Below, one piece after another: positions 9,067 to 16,879 of a DNA stretch of 57,327 nt (position 1 is the stretch's first letter; each line of letters starts with the position of its first letter). A program made the position numbers and the translations under genes. A model generated the notes under the pieces. That model ran no database searches and was not told the DNA's origin. It was given only the letters and a program-made list of their open reading frames with translations. The DNA lies in the NCBI GenBank assembly GCA_902596675.1, contig CACJUO010000008.1, positions 1 to 57,327 on the forward strand. The letters run 5' to 3'. This DNA comes from an uncultured Pelagibacteraceae bacterium (GTDB lineage Bacteria > Pseudomonadota > Alphaproteobacteria > Pelagibacterales > Pelagibacteraceae).

Positions 9067-9542
9067 CTTGATTTGAATATTTTATTTAATTCTAAAAGAG
9101 ATTTTTTAATCTTATCATTCTTAATATATGTAATCTTCTTAATATTTTTGCTTTTTGTCGCATTATTTATTTTGTTTTCTATTTTTTTTTTAAACTGTCC
9201 CTCAAAGGTTCTTAATTTTATATTATCGACTACGTCATAACCAAAAAATATATTAATTTTTTTTATTATTTCTTTCTTAGAGTATTCTAAATCTACTTCA
9301 TTTCCTCTTTTGACCATTATATTCAAACAGCTCCCATTTAATTTTGAATTTTTATATGATCTTGGATAAGAAACATTAAATAATTCTTTGCCAACAAGAA
9401 ATTTCCAATTGTCTAAAGTATTTGAAAAAATTTCACCTTTTTTGTTCAATATCCTTTTGGCTTTTTGGGGCAAAGTATCCTTAAAAGATCTTAGTCCTTG
9501 AACAGATTTAGTTCTCTGCTTAGTATTATATTTAAAATTCAT
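9063..9542 (-). CDS. DUF721 / DciA-like protein
   Basis: Protein of 159 residues matching the DUF721 family (RILNKKGEIFSNTLDNWKFL near the start and a predicted beta-rich middle), related to DciA, the ancestral loader of the replicative helicase DnaB. I chose the ATG at 9542 because the family homology begins soon after it; an upstream in-frame TTG-type start at 9554 would add only 4 residues. The start codon abuts the start codon of mutY on the other strand. Neither start has a visible Shine-Dalgarno site. A DciA role is inferred from the family. Confidence 0.75.
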   Translation of the reverse strand: MNFKYNTKQRTKSVQGLRSFKDTLPQKAKRILNKKGEIFSNTLDNWKFLVGKELFNVSYPRSYKNSKLNGSCLNIMVKRGNEVDLEYSKKEIIKKINIFFGYDVVDNIKLRTFEGQFKKKIENKINNATKSKNIKKITYIKNDKIKKSLLELNKIFKSR

Positions 9543-10529
9543 ATGACAAATCAAAACATACCAAATAAAATTTTAAATTGGTACGATAATAATAAAAGAG
9601 ACCTTCCATGGCGAAAAAAAGTCTCTAGATCTCAAAAAGAATATTTTACGTTAGTTAGTGAATTTATGTTACAGCAAACACAGGTAAAAACTGTAATACC
9701 ATATTTTCAAAATTTTATTTCTAAAATGCCAGATTTAAAAAGTTTATCAAGAGTAAGAGATGCTAAATTGATGAAATGTTGGGAAGGATTAGGATATTAT
9801 TCAAGAGCAAAAAATCTAAAAAGATCAGCAAAACATATTATAAATGAATTTAAAGGCCAGATTCCAAATAATGAGGATGATTTAAAATCACTTCCCGGAA
9901 TAGGAGATTATACATCTAAAGCAATTATGGCAATTGCATTCAATAAAAAAATAATTCCCTTAGATGGAAATGTTGAAAGAATTTTAAAAAGAGTATTTTA
10001 TTTAAAAAAAAAAAAAGAAATTTCTAAAGAAAATTTACATAAGAAAAAAACTTTTTTTGAAGAAACATCTAGAGCTAGTGATTATGCTCAAGCTATAATG
10101 GAAATAGGTGCATTAATTTGTAAACCATCCAACCCACTTTGTAATCAATGTCCGATTTCCGAAAATTGCAAATCTTTTAAGAAAAATGACTTTAAAGTTG
10201 TTAAAATAAATAAATTTAATAAACAAAAGTTTTTTGAAGCAAATATTTTTCAAAATAAGCAGAATAATTACTATCTTTTAAAAAATAGAAAATTTAATTT
10301 TTTAAAAGATATGCCTATATTCCCTATGAATGAGATACCTAAAATAGAATTCAAAAAACATGTAGGAAAAAGGATTAATATAAAAATGTCAAATATGGAC
10401 ATGAGAATTGCAATTAAGATGAAAAACAATTTACCAGAGAAGAGAGATGGATTTTTTCTAAATATTAAGGATTTAAGTAATTGGACTTTACCTTCGTTTA
10501 CAAAGAAAATACTTAATAGTATCAAATAA
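9543..10529 (+). CDS. mutY: A/G-specific adenine glycosylase
   Basis: Base-excision repair glycosylase of 328 residues that removes adenine opposite 8-oxoguanine. The helix-hairpin-helix LPGIGDYTSKAI and the catalytic Asp of IIPLDGNVERIL are present. So is the four-cysteine 4Fe-4S cluster, C-x6-C-x2-C-x5-C (CKPSNPLCNQCPISENC). The C-terminal NUDIX-like 8-oxoG recognition domain is short. The ATG at 9543 was chosen over an upstream in-frame start at 9498 because MutY homology (NKILNWYDNNKRDLPWR) begins immediately after it. Confidence 0.95.
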   Translation: MTNQNIPNKILNWYDNNKRDLPWRKKVSRSQKEYFTLVSEFMLQQTQVKTVIPYFQNFISKMPDLKSLSRVRDAKLMKCWEGLGYYSRAKNLKRSAKHIINEFKGQIPNNEDDLKSLPGIGDYTSKAIMAIAFNKKIIPLDGNVERILKRVFYLKKKKEISKENLHKKKTFFEETSRASDYAQAIMEIGALICKPSNPLCNQCPISENCKSFKKNDFKVVKINKFNKQKFFEANIFQNKQNNYYLLKNRKFNFLKDMPIFPMNEIPKIEFKKHVGKRINIKMSNMDMRIAIKMKNNLPEKRDGFFLNIKDLSNWTLPSFTKKILNSIK

Positions 10530-10533
10530 ATTA

Positions 10534-11664
10534 ATGAAAAAAATAGCAATTATTGGTGGAGGAATATCAGGATTATATTTTGCGAATATTTTAAATAATC
10601 AAAAAGATTTCGAATATCAAATATTTGAGAAAAAAGATAATTATAATTTTCTTGAAGGTTATGGAATTCAATTATCAGTAAACAGTATAAAATTATTAAA
10701 TAGTATAGGATTTAAAAATCTACCTGCATCTGAGGTCAGCTTTCCATCAAAAGTGAATTTCATACAAGCAAACAATTCCAAAAAAATATGTGATATAGAC
10801 CTTACACAATTTAATGATCCGTTAAATCGATACACAACACTAAAAAGATCAACATTATTAAAATTTTTATATAAAAATGTTCCAGAAAATCAGATTAAAT
10901 TTAATTCAAATATATCAAAAATAGAAAATGCTAATGGCTTCAGAATTACTTTGAATGAAAATAAACGTGAAGAATTTGATTATTTGATAATTGCTGATGG
11001 TATTTTTTCAAAAACGAAGTCATTAATATTAAATGAAATTACAAATCCAGAATATAACCTTTATGTTGCACTTAGGGGTAAATTAACAGGTCATTATGGT
11101 AGTGATATTTCAATATACATGGGATCAAATAGTCACTATGTGACCTATCCTGTAAATCAAAATAATGAACATAATTTTGTAGCTATTATTAAAAAAAAAT
11201 TACCATCAGATGAATTAAAAAATTATGATTTATTCAAATCTAAGGAATTTTTAGCATCTTTAGTATCAGGTTTGCAAAAAACATCTCAAATAACCTTGGA
11301 AAATTTAAGTGAATTGAAATCATTTCCTGTTTACGTTAGTAGCGACTTTCCAAGTCTAAATAAAAAAAATATATTTTTGTCAGGTGATGCTTTATTCACT
11401 TTCCCCCCATCATTTGCTCAAGGAGCTTCCCAAAGCATTGAAACAGCAAACGATATATTAAAAAGTATTTTGAGTGGTACAAATGAATTCTATCAAGAGA
11501 GGATTCGTAGAATTTCTTCTATAAATAATAAATCAAAGTTAAACCATTTTTCATTTCAATTATCAAATCCCATCAATATTTTTATTAGGAATAAAATTTT
11601 GAAATATCTCTCAAAAAATGAAACATTTCTTGAAAATTATTTGGGAAAAATTTACAGAGCTTAA
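10534..11664 (+). CDS. FAD-dependent monooxygenase family protein
   Basis: Flavoprotein of 376 residues in the PHBH/UbiH-type aromatic monooxygenase fold. It has the N-terminal GGGISGLYFANIL FAD loop (residues 7-19), the mid-protein DYLIIADGIFSKT (DG motif) and the C-terminal GDALFTFPPSFAQGASQSIE that binds the FAD ribityl chain. It begins 4 bases after mutY, and its 3' end overlaps ccrM convergently. Family members hydroxylate phenolic compounds or ubiquinone precursors; the substrate here is not readable from sequence, and the context (repair genes) does not help. Confidence 0.8.
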   Translation: MKKIAIIGGGISGLYFANILNNQKDFEYQIFEKKDNYNFLEGYGIQLSVNSIKLLNSIGFKNLPASEVSFPSKVNFIQANNSKKICDIDLTQFNDPLNRYTTLKRSTLLKFLYKNVPENQIKFNSNISKIENANGFRITLNENKREEFDYLIIADGIFSKTKSLILNEITNPEYNLYVALRGKLTGHYGSDISIYMGSNSHYVTYPVNQNNEHNFVAIIKKKLPSDELKNYDLFKSKEFLASLVSGLQKTSQITLENLSELKSFPVYVSSDFPSLNKKNIFLSGDALFTFPPSFAQGASQSIETANDILKSILSGTNEFYQERIRRISSINNKSKLNHFSFQLSNPINIFIRNKILKYLSKNETFLENYLGKIYRA

Positions 11665-12734
11665 TTAGTAGGTCTTAATCTTTGTCTTAATTCATCAATT
11701 GGTTTTAAAGAATTTCCAGATTTGTAATGCCAAAAAGTCCATCCGTTACAACTTTCTGCACCTATAATCTTTGCTGCAACTTTATGGATTGAACCCTCTG
11801 ATTGTTGATATTTTATACTTCCATCCACCATAATTTTAGCATTTACTTTTTTCTTTTGATCATAAATTTCTGTTCCAGGTTTAATCAAACCCATTTCAAC
11901 TAATGAACCAAAAGGAATTCTTGGTTTTGATCTATTATTTTGAAGTGTATCTAGATATTCATCTTTTATAACATCTGTATTGTCTAATCTTATTCTTGCA
12001 GCATCAAAATAATTTTTTTCTTTTTCAATTCCAAAATACTTTCTACCTAATTTTTTAGAAACAATAGCCGTGGTACCTGATCCTAAAAATGGATCTAAAA
12101 TAAAATCATTTTTATTTGATGAGGCTAATATTATTCTATGGAGTAACGCTTCTGGTTTTTGAGTAGAGTGGACTTTTTTTCCATTATTTTTTAATCTTTC
12201 TTTGCCATTACAGATTGGAAGGTTCCATGTAGATCTCATTTGGAGGTCATCATTTAAGCATTTCAATGATTGATAATTGAAAGTGTATTTCGACCCCTCA
12301 CTTTTTGATGCCCAAATAAGTGTTTCATGTGCGTTAGTAAACCTTGTTCCCCTAAAATTTGGCATTGGATTATTTTTATTCCAAATTACATCGTTTAGTA
12401 TCCAAAAACCTAAATCTTGGATTGTAGTACCCACTCTAAAAATATTGTGATAACTACCTATTACCCAAATTGATCCATTTTTTTTTAAAATTCTCTTACA
12501 TTCTTTTAACCAATCAAAAGTAAATTCATCATAACTTTTAAAATTTTCAAATTGATCCCATTTATCGTCTACAGCATCTACTCTAGATGTATCTGGTCTA
12601 ATCAATTCTTTTTTTAATTGAAGGTTGTATGGTGGATCAGCAAAAATAAGGTCAAAAGTTTCATCAGGAATTTTTTTTAATTCCTTTAAACTATCTCCAT
12701 TAATAATTTTGTTTTTCAATGATTGATTGCTCAT
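11661..12734 (-). CDS. ccrM: CcrM-type adenine-N6 DNA methyltransferase (GANTC)
   Basis: Orphan beta-class methyltransferase of 357 residues. The catalytic motif DPPYNL (FADPPYNLQ) is near residue 33 and the SAM-binding motif DPFLGSGTTA near residue 215, the beta-class order. A C-terminal domain (about residues 265-357, ending GWTFWHYKSG...) matches the extra domain of Caulobacter CcrM. No restriction partner is nearby. CcrM in alphaproteobacteria methylates GANTC in a cell-cycle-dependent way; GANTC specificity here is inferred from close family resemblance and from GANTC sites in its own promoter. Confidence 0.93.
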   Translation of the reverse strand: MSNQSLKNKIINGDSLKELKKIPDETFDLIFADPPYNLQLKKELIRPDTSRVDAVDDKWDQFENFKSYDEFTFDWLKECKRILKKNGSIWVIGSYHNIFRVGTTIQDLGFWILNDVIWNKNNPMPNFRGTRFTNAHETLIWASKSEGSKYTFNYQSLKCLNDDLQMRSTWNLPICNGKERLKNNGKKVHSTQKPEALLHRIILASSNKNDFILDPFLGSGTTAIVSKKLGRKYFGIEKEKNYFDAARIRLDNTDVIKDEYLDTLQNNRSKPRIPFGSLVEMGLIKPGTEIYDQKKKVNAKIMVDGSIKYQQSEGSIHKVAAKIIGAESCNGWTFWHYKSGNSLKPIDELRQRLRPTN

Positions 12735-12747
12735 TTTTTATTTATCA

Positions 12748-12776
12748 ATTAGACTCCAGTGTAGAGTCTTCGTCAA
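12748..12776 (-). promoter_or_regulatory. Predicted ccrM promoter with embedded GANTC sites
   Basis: On the minus strand a TTGACG -35 (12776-12771) is followed after exactly 17 bases by TCTAAT (12753-12748). The expected start of transcription is only about 7 bases before the ccrM ATG, giving an almost leaderless message. Two GANTC sites lie inside the core promoter: 12764-12768 in the spacer, and 12752-12756, which partly overlaps the -10. They form a perfect 6-bp inverted repeat (12751-12756 and 12764-12769). Methylation of these adenines could therefore feed back on ccrM expression. Confidence 0.6.
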
Positions 12777-12809
12777 CCTGAGATTGAAATATTTTGAGTC
12801 TACTTGTTA

Positions 12810-13388
12810 CTATTTTTTTTTAAGACTCAATATGTTGTGTGAAGGATTAAATGTTTTTCGATGAAATCTAGTTACTCCATATTTTCTAATAGCATTAATG
12901 TGATCTCTAGTCCCGTAGCCAGCATTTAAACCCCATTTATATTTTTTAAAACTTTCTGACATTTTGTACATCAGTTTATCCCTTGAAACTTTTGCAATTA
13001 TTGAAGCTGCTGATATTTCTTTAATTTTTTGGTCTCCTTTAATTATTGTTTTAATAAGATAATTTCTTAATTCTGGTGATTTATTTCCATCAATAAGTAC
13101 TAAATTTGGTTTAACTTTTAGTTTTTTTATAGCTCTCTTCATTGCTAATAAACTAGCATTTAAAATGTTTAGTTTTTCTATCTCCTTAACAGAGGCAGAT
13201 CCTATTGCCCAAGTAGAATTTTTTTTTATATATTTTGCTAATTTTTCTCTATCAATCTTAGTTAACTTCTTTGAATCTTTGATTTCTTTCTTTTTAATAT
13301 TTTTTTTAAGAATAACAGCTGCAGCATATACTGGACCAATTAAACTTCCTCGACCAACTTCATCAACTCCAGCTATTATTTTTTTCAT
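12810..13388 (-). CDS. rnhB: Ribonuclease HII
   Basis: Enzyme of 192 residues cutting RNA in RNA-DNA hybrids and single ribonucleotides in DNA. It has the family-defining AGVDEVGRGSLIGPV at residues 6-20 with the acidic pair Asp9/Glu10, then a further catalytic Asp in LVLIDGNKSP and the ASIIAKVSRD motif. Its ATG overlaps the stop codon of a 44-residue upstream gene as TAATG, so translation is probably coupled. Confidence 0.95.
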   Translation of the reverse strand: MKKIIAGVDEVGRGSLIGPVYAAAVILKKNIKKKEIKDSKKLTKIDREKLAKYIKKNSTWAIGSASVKEIEKLNILNASLLAMKRAIKKLKVKPNLVLIDGNKSPELRNYLIKTIIKGDQKIKEISAASIIAKVSRDKLMYKMSESFKKYKWGLNAGYGTRDHINAIRKYGVTRFHRKTFNPSHNILSLKKK

Positions 13389-13522
13389 TAAGTAATAAAA
13401 AAATGATATATAAGAACTCTAATTATCAAACCTTTAATAAAAGTAATCCACAATAATCCATAATTTGAAAGATTAAGTTTCTCTCTCCACCAATTTATAT
13501 ATTTTTTATGTATTTCTATCAT
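13388..13522 (-). CDS. Small uncharacterised protein coupled to rnhB
   Basis: Short reading frame of 44 codons, ATG at 13522, stop TAA at 13390-13388 overlapping the rnhB ATG (TAATG). It starts 7 bases after the uracil-DNA glycosylase stop, so it exactly fills the space between two co-directional genes. The N-terminal half is charged and aromatic (KKYINWWREKLNLSNYG); the C-terminal half is hydrophobic with a few basic residues (LLWITFIKGLIIRVLIYHFFI), resembling a single membrane-associated helix. I do not recognise a family. The coupling to rnhB and perfect fit argue that it is a real gene rather than chance. Confidence 0.65.
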   Translation of the reverse strand: MIEIHKKYINWWREKLNLSNYGLLWITFIKGLIIRVLIYHFFIT

Positions 13523-13529
13523 CGTAAAG

Positions 13530-14234
13530 TTAGACTGATATTCTTAATTCATCAATTTTCTTCCTGATTTGTTTTAAATCAGCCCAAGAATATTTTTTTT
13601 GTTCGGCTTGCCTTAATAAATATGCTGGGTGAAATGTGATCATTGTCAAGTATGTTTTATTATGAATGATTAAATTTTTCCAAACACCTCTTTCTTTTGA
13701 AATTTTTATCTTAGATCCAAAAAGTGATTCCATGGCTGTACTACCCATCAGAATTAAAATTTTAGGATCAATAATTAAAATATGTTTTCGAAGAAAATTC
13801 GAATATCTATTAATTTCTGAAGGCTCGGGCTTTCTGTTATTTGGTGGTCGATAATTAACTACATTAGTAATATAAATATCATTTCTTTTTATTTGAATAG
13901 CATCTAACATTTTATTCAATAATAGCCCAGCGTCTCCCACAAATGGCTTCCCTTGCTCGTCTTCTTTTTGGCCTGGACCTTCACCGATTACCATAATTTT
14001 ACTTTCGATGTTCCCATCAGCAAATACTAGTTGCGTAGCATTATTTTTCAGTTCACAATTATCTATATTTTCGATTTCATTCTTTAATTCTAAAAGAAGT
14101 TTTTTTTTATCTTCTAGCTGTAGTTTAGTTTTAAGTCTGTTAATTGGCTTATCGTTAAATATATATTCAATTTCATTTGAGTTAAAATTTTCAAGGTTTA
14201 ATATGTCATTTTGATTTTTGAGATTTATAGTCAT
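13530..14234 (-). CDS. Uracil-DNA glycosylase, family 4-like
   Basis: DNA repair protein of 234 residues. It contains the family motif GEGPGQKEDEQGKPFVGDAG (motif 1 with the activating acidic residue) and ITFHPAYLLRQ (motif 2 with the HP pair). Classical family-4 enzymes bind a 4Fe-4S cluster through four cysteines; here the equivalents in NVVNYRPP and INRYSNFL are Tyr and only one N-terminal Cys remains, so the cluster is probably absent. I chose the ATG at 14234; an upstream extension would overlap the divergent TPR gene and lacks family resemblance. Confidence 0.85.
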   Translation of the reverse strand: MTINLKNQNDILNLENFNSNEIEYIFNDKPINRLKTKLQLEDKKKLLLELKNEIENIDNCELKNNATQLVFADGNIESKIMVIGEGPGQKEDEQGKPFVGDAGLLLNKMLDAIQIKRNDIYITNVVNYRPPNNRKPEPSEINRYSNFLRKHILIIDPKILILMGSTAMESLFGSKIKISKERGVWKNLIIHNKTYLTMITFHPAYLLRQAEQKKYSWADLKQIRKKIDELRISV

Positions 14235-14244
14235 AATTTTAAAT

Positions 14245-15918
14245 ATGAAAATTTTTTTAGTAATTTTATCATTTTTAGCACTGCAGACCAGCACATATTC
14301 AAGTACTTCTGAAGATAATAAATTCAATCAAAAGTATCTTTCTAATTATTTTTCTGCTTTAGTTTCATCAGGTAATCAAAAAAATGAAGCAGCACTCGAT
14401 TATTTTAATTCATCTAAATTTCTTATCCAAAAACATGATAATTTTTTAAAAAAGTATGTATTTTCACTAGTTTTAAATGGACAAGTTAAAAAAGGAATAG
14501 ACCAAATAAAAATTTCAAAAAATGATATTAATTCAAATACCTTTGAGCTTAACCTTCTCCTTTTAGTTGATAGCTTTAAGAAAAAAGATTTTAAACAAGC
14601 CAATAAAAGAATCAAAGAATTTCAAATGGACAAAGATGATGGAACCTACGAATACGTAATTTACAAAATTTTAAAAGATTTTAATTATCTGTTTATTAAA
14701 AAAGAGGCTATTGAAGATAATAAATATGGATCATTAAGTTTAATTTCAACTGCTTTTCAGAATTGTTATTTAAACTCACCAAAAACAAATTCATATTTTG
14801 AAAGGTTATTAAATAGCTCTGATGGAGATTATTCGAGATATATGTATTTTTATTTTGCAAATCTGATTGAGAATAAAGATCTTAAAAAAGTAAATGAAGT
14901 ATCTAAAAGAATTGAACCATTAGGAGATAGTATATTATTACATCAAATAAAAGATTGGATCGATAGTGAAGATTATAAAAAATTTAAAACTCATTTCTCT
15001 TGTAAAAATGAAAATGATATTTTGGCTGAGATTTTTTATTTGGTATCTAATTTATTTTCTACTCAAAGTATTTTTGATCAGTCAAATTTTTATTTAAGAA
15101 TATCAGAATATCTAAATCCTAAATTTTATTTTAATCGGACCTTACTTGCTGAAAATTATTATTTAAATAAGAATAATTACCAAGCAAATAAAATTTTAGA
15201 AGATTTCAAAAAAAAAGATAAATTATATTTTTGGTATAAAACAAAAAAAATTGGCAGAATACTCTCTGAAGATAATTCAGAAGAAGAAGCTACAATTTAT
15301 ATTAAAAAGCATTTCAATTCTATAAAGTCTCCAACTTTAAAAATTCTTTACGACTATGCAAATATAAATAAAGGTTTTGAAAATTATGAAATTGCTATTG
15401 AATATTACACGGATTTAATGAAAAAAGTTGGAAAGAATTCTTATGCACTCTCAAGAATTCTTTACAGAAGGGGTGCCAGTTATGAAAGGATGGGTAACTA
15501 TGAAAAAGCCGACAAGGATTTGGTCAAAAGTTTAAAAATATATCCCAATGAACCATATACAATGAATTACCTTGCTTACAGTTGGTTAGAAAGAAATATT
15601 AAAATAGATGAAGCAATTGAAATGATACAATTAGCTTATAAACAAAAAGAAAATGATCCATATATTACCGACTCTGTTGGTTGGGGATATTATTTGATTG
15701 GCGATTATGTTAACGCAGAAAAATATTTAAAGAGGGCTTTGCAACTAATGCCAGACGACCCAATTGTAAATGATCACTACGGTGATGTTCTCTGGAGACT
15801 AAATCAAAAACTTCAAGCAAATTATTATTGGCGGGCTGTCTTAGAGTTTGATGAAACAGAAGATATAATGAAATCAAAAGTAAAATCAAAGTTATTACAA
15901 GGTTTAGAAAAATTATAA
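14245..15918 (+). CDS. TPR-repeat protein, probably exported
   Basis: Protein of 557 residues with a signal peptide (FLVILSFLALQTSTYS, about residues 3-20) followed by helical repeats. Clear tetratricopeptide repeats occupy the C-terminal third, for example SRILYRRGASYERMGNYEKADKDLVKSLKIYPNEP and the following units, ending near residue 530. Similar TPR proteins precede ispE in many alphaproteobacteria. It begins 10 bases from the divergent glycosylase gene, and ispE follows after 3 bases. A scaffold role in the periplasm or outer membrane is likely, but the partner is unknown. Confidence 0.78.
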   Translation: MKIFLVILSFLALQTSTYSSTSEDNKFNQKYLSNYFSALVSSGNQKNEAALDYFNSSKFLIQKHDNFLKKYVFSLVLNGQVKKGIDQIKISKNDINSNTFELNLLLLVDSFKKKDFKQANKRIKEFQMDKDDGTYEYVIYKILKDFNYLFIKKEAIEDNKYGSLSLISTAFQNCYLNSPKTNSYFERLLNSSDGDYSRYMYFYFANLIENKDLKKVNEVSKRIEPLGDSILLHQIKDWIDSEDYKKFKTHFSCKNENDILAEIFYLVSNLFSTQSIFDQSNFYLRISEYLNPKFYFNRTLLAENYYLNKNNYQANKILEDFKKKDKLYFWYKTKKIGRILSEDNSEEEATIYIKKHFNSIKSPTLKILYDYANINKGFENYEIAIEYYTDLMKKVGKNSYALSRILYRRGASYERMGNYEKADKDLVKSLKIYPNEPYTMNYLAYSWLERNIKIDEAIEMIQLAYKQKENDPYITDSVGWGYYLIGDYVNAEKYLKRALQLMPDDPIVNDHYGDVLWRLNQKLQANYYWRAVLEFDETEDIMKSKVKSKLLQGLEKL

Positions 15919-15921
15919 TTA

Positions 15922-16770
15922 ATGAGATTTGAAAAGATAAAATCACATGCAAAAATTAATTTATCTCTCAATGTAATAGGAAAAAGAAAATCGAAACTTC
16001 ACAATTTAGAAACACTAGTTGCATTTGTTGATTTACATGATCAAATATTAATAAAAAAAATAAATAACAAAAATCATGTTATAAAATTTACAGGACCATT
16101 CTCTAAGAAAATTCCAAAAGAAAATACAATTAGTAATTTACTCAAAATTCTGGATGAAAAAAAAAAATTAAGAAATCACAAATATTTGATTTCAATAAGA
16201 AAAAATATTCCTCAACAAGCAGGACTTGGTGGAGGCTCTATGAATGCTGCCTCTTTAATAAATTATTTTGAAAAAAAAAATAAAATCAATTTAACACTAA
16301 AGGAGAGATATAATTTATGTTCAAAAATAGGGTCAGATGTAATTTTGGGTATTGATCAAAAAAATTTAATTATTTCTTACAAAAAAAAAACTACAAAAAT
16401 CAAAAAAAATTTAAAAATTTTTACTTTGATGGTTAAGCCAAATTTTGGCTGTTCTACAAAAAGTATTTTTAACCAAATTAGACATTATTCAAAACCTCAA
16501 TTATCAAAAATAAGGTCAAAAAATATTGACTTTAATTTAATGTCGAAGTTAAAAAATGATTTAGAAATCATATCTACAAAAAAATATCCTAGACTTCAGA
16601 AACTTAGAGATTATTTTTTAAATATTGATAAAAATTCATGCGTAAGAATGTCAGGATCTGGCTCAACAATCGTTGGATATTTTAAGTCCAAAAAAGCCGC
16701 ACTAAATGCAAAGAAATTATTAAGAAAAAATTATAAAAACTATTGGTGTAATTTATCAAAAACTATATAA
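15922..16770 (+). CDS. ispE: 4-diphosphocytidyl-2-C-methyl-D-erythritol kinase
   Basis: GHMP-family kinase of 282 residues in the non-mevalonate isoprenoid pathway. The N-terminus KSHAKINLSLNV is the IspE signature. The ATP-binding loop is PQQAGLGGGSMNAAS around residues 94-108, and the C-terminal motif MSGSGSTIVGYF is present. It supplies isoprenoid precursors needed for quinones and the carotenoids made by the crt genes in this window. It is translationally close to the TPR gene. Confidence 0.95.
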   Translation: MRFEKIKSHAKINLSLNVIGKRKSKLHNLETLVAFVDLHDQILIKKINNKNHVIKFTGPFSKKIPKENTISNLLKILDEKKKLRNHKYLISIRKNIPQQAGLGGGSMNAASLINYFEKKNKINLTLKERYNLCSKIGSDVILGIDQKNLIISYKKKTTKIKKNLKIFTLMVKPNFGCSTKSIFNQIRHYSKPQLSKIRSKNIDFNLMSKLKNDLEIISTKKYPRLQKLRDYFLNIDKNSCVRMSGSGSTIVGYFKSKKAALNAKKLLRKNYKNYWCNLSKTI

Positions 16771-16802
16771 AGCTTTTTTTTTGTGATATATGAAATTAAT
16801 TT

Positions 16803-16876
16803 TGGGGTGTAGCCAAGTGGTAAGGCAGCGGTTTTTGGTACCGCCATCCTAGGTTCGAATCCTAGCACCCCAGCCA
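16803..16876 (+). tRNA. tRNA-Gln (TTG)
   Basis: Complete cloverleaf: acceptor TGGGGTG pairing with CACCCCA, D-arm GCC/GGC, anticodon stem GCGGT/ACCGC with loop TTTTGGT (anticodon TTG), canonical T-loop TTCGAAT, discriminator G and encoded CCA (16874-16876). The cca gene starts 3 bases after the 3' end, so the two are probably cotranscribed. Confidence 0.96.
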
Positions 16877-16879
16877 CTT

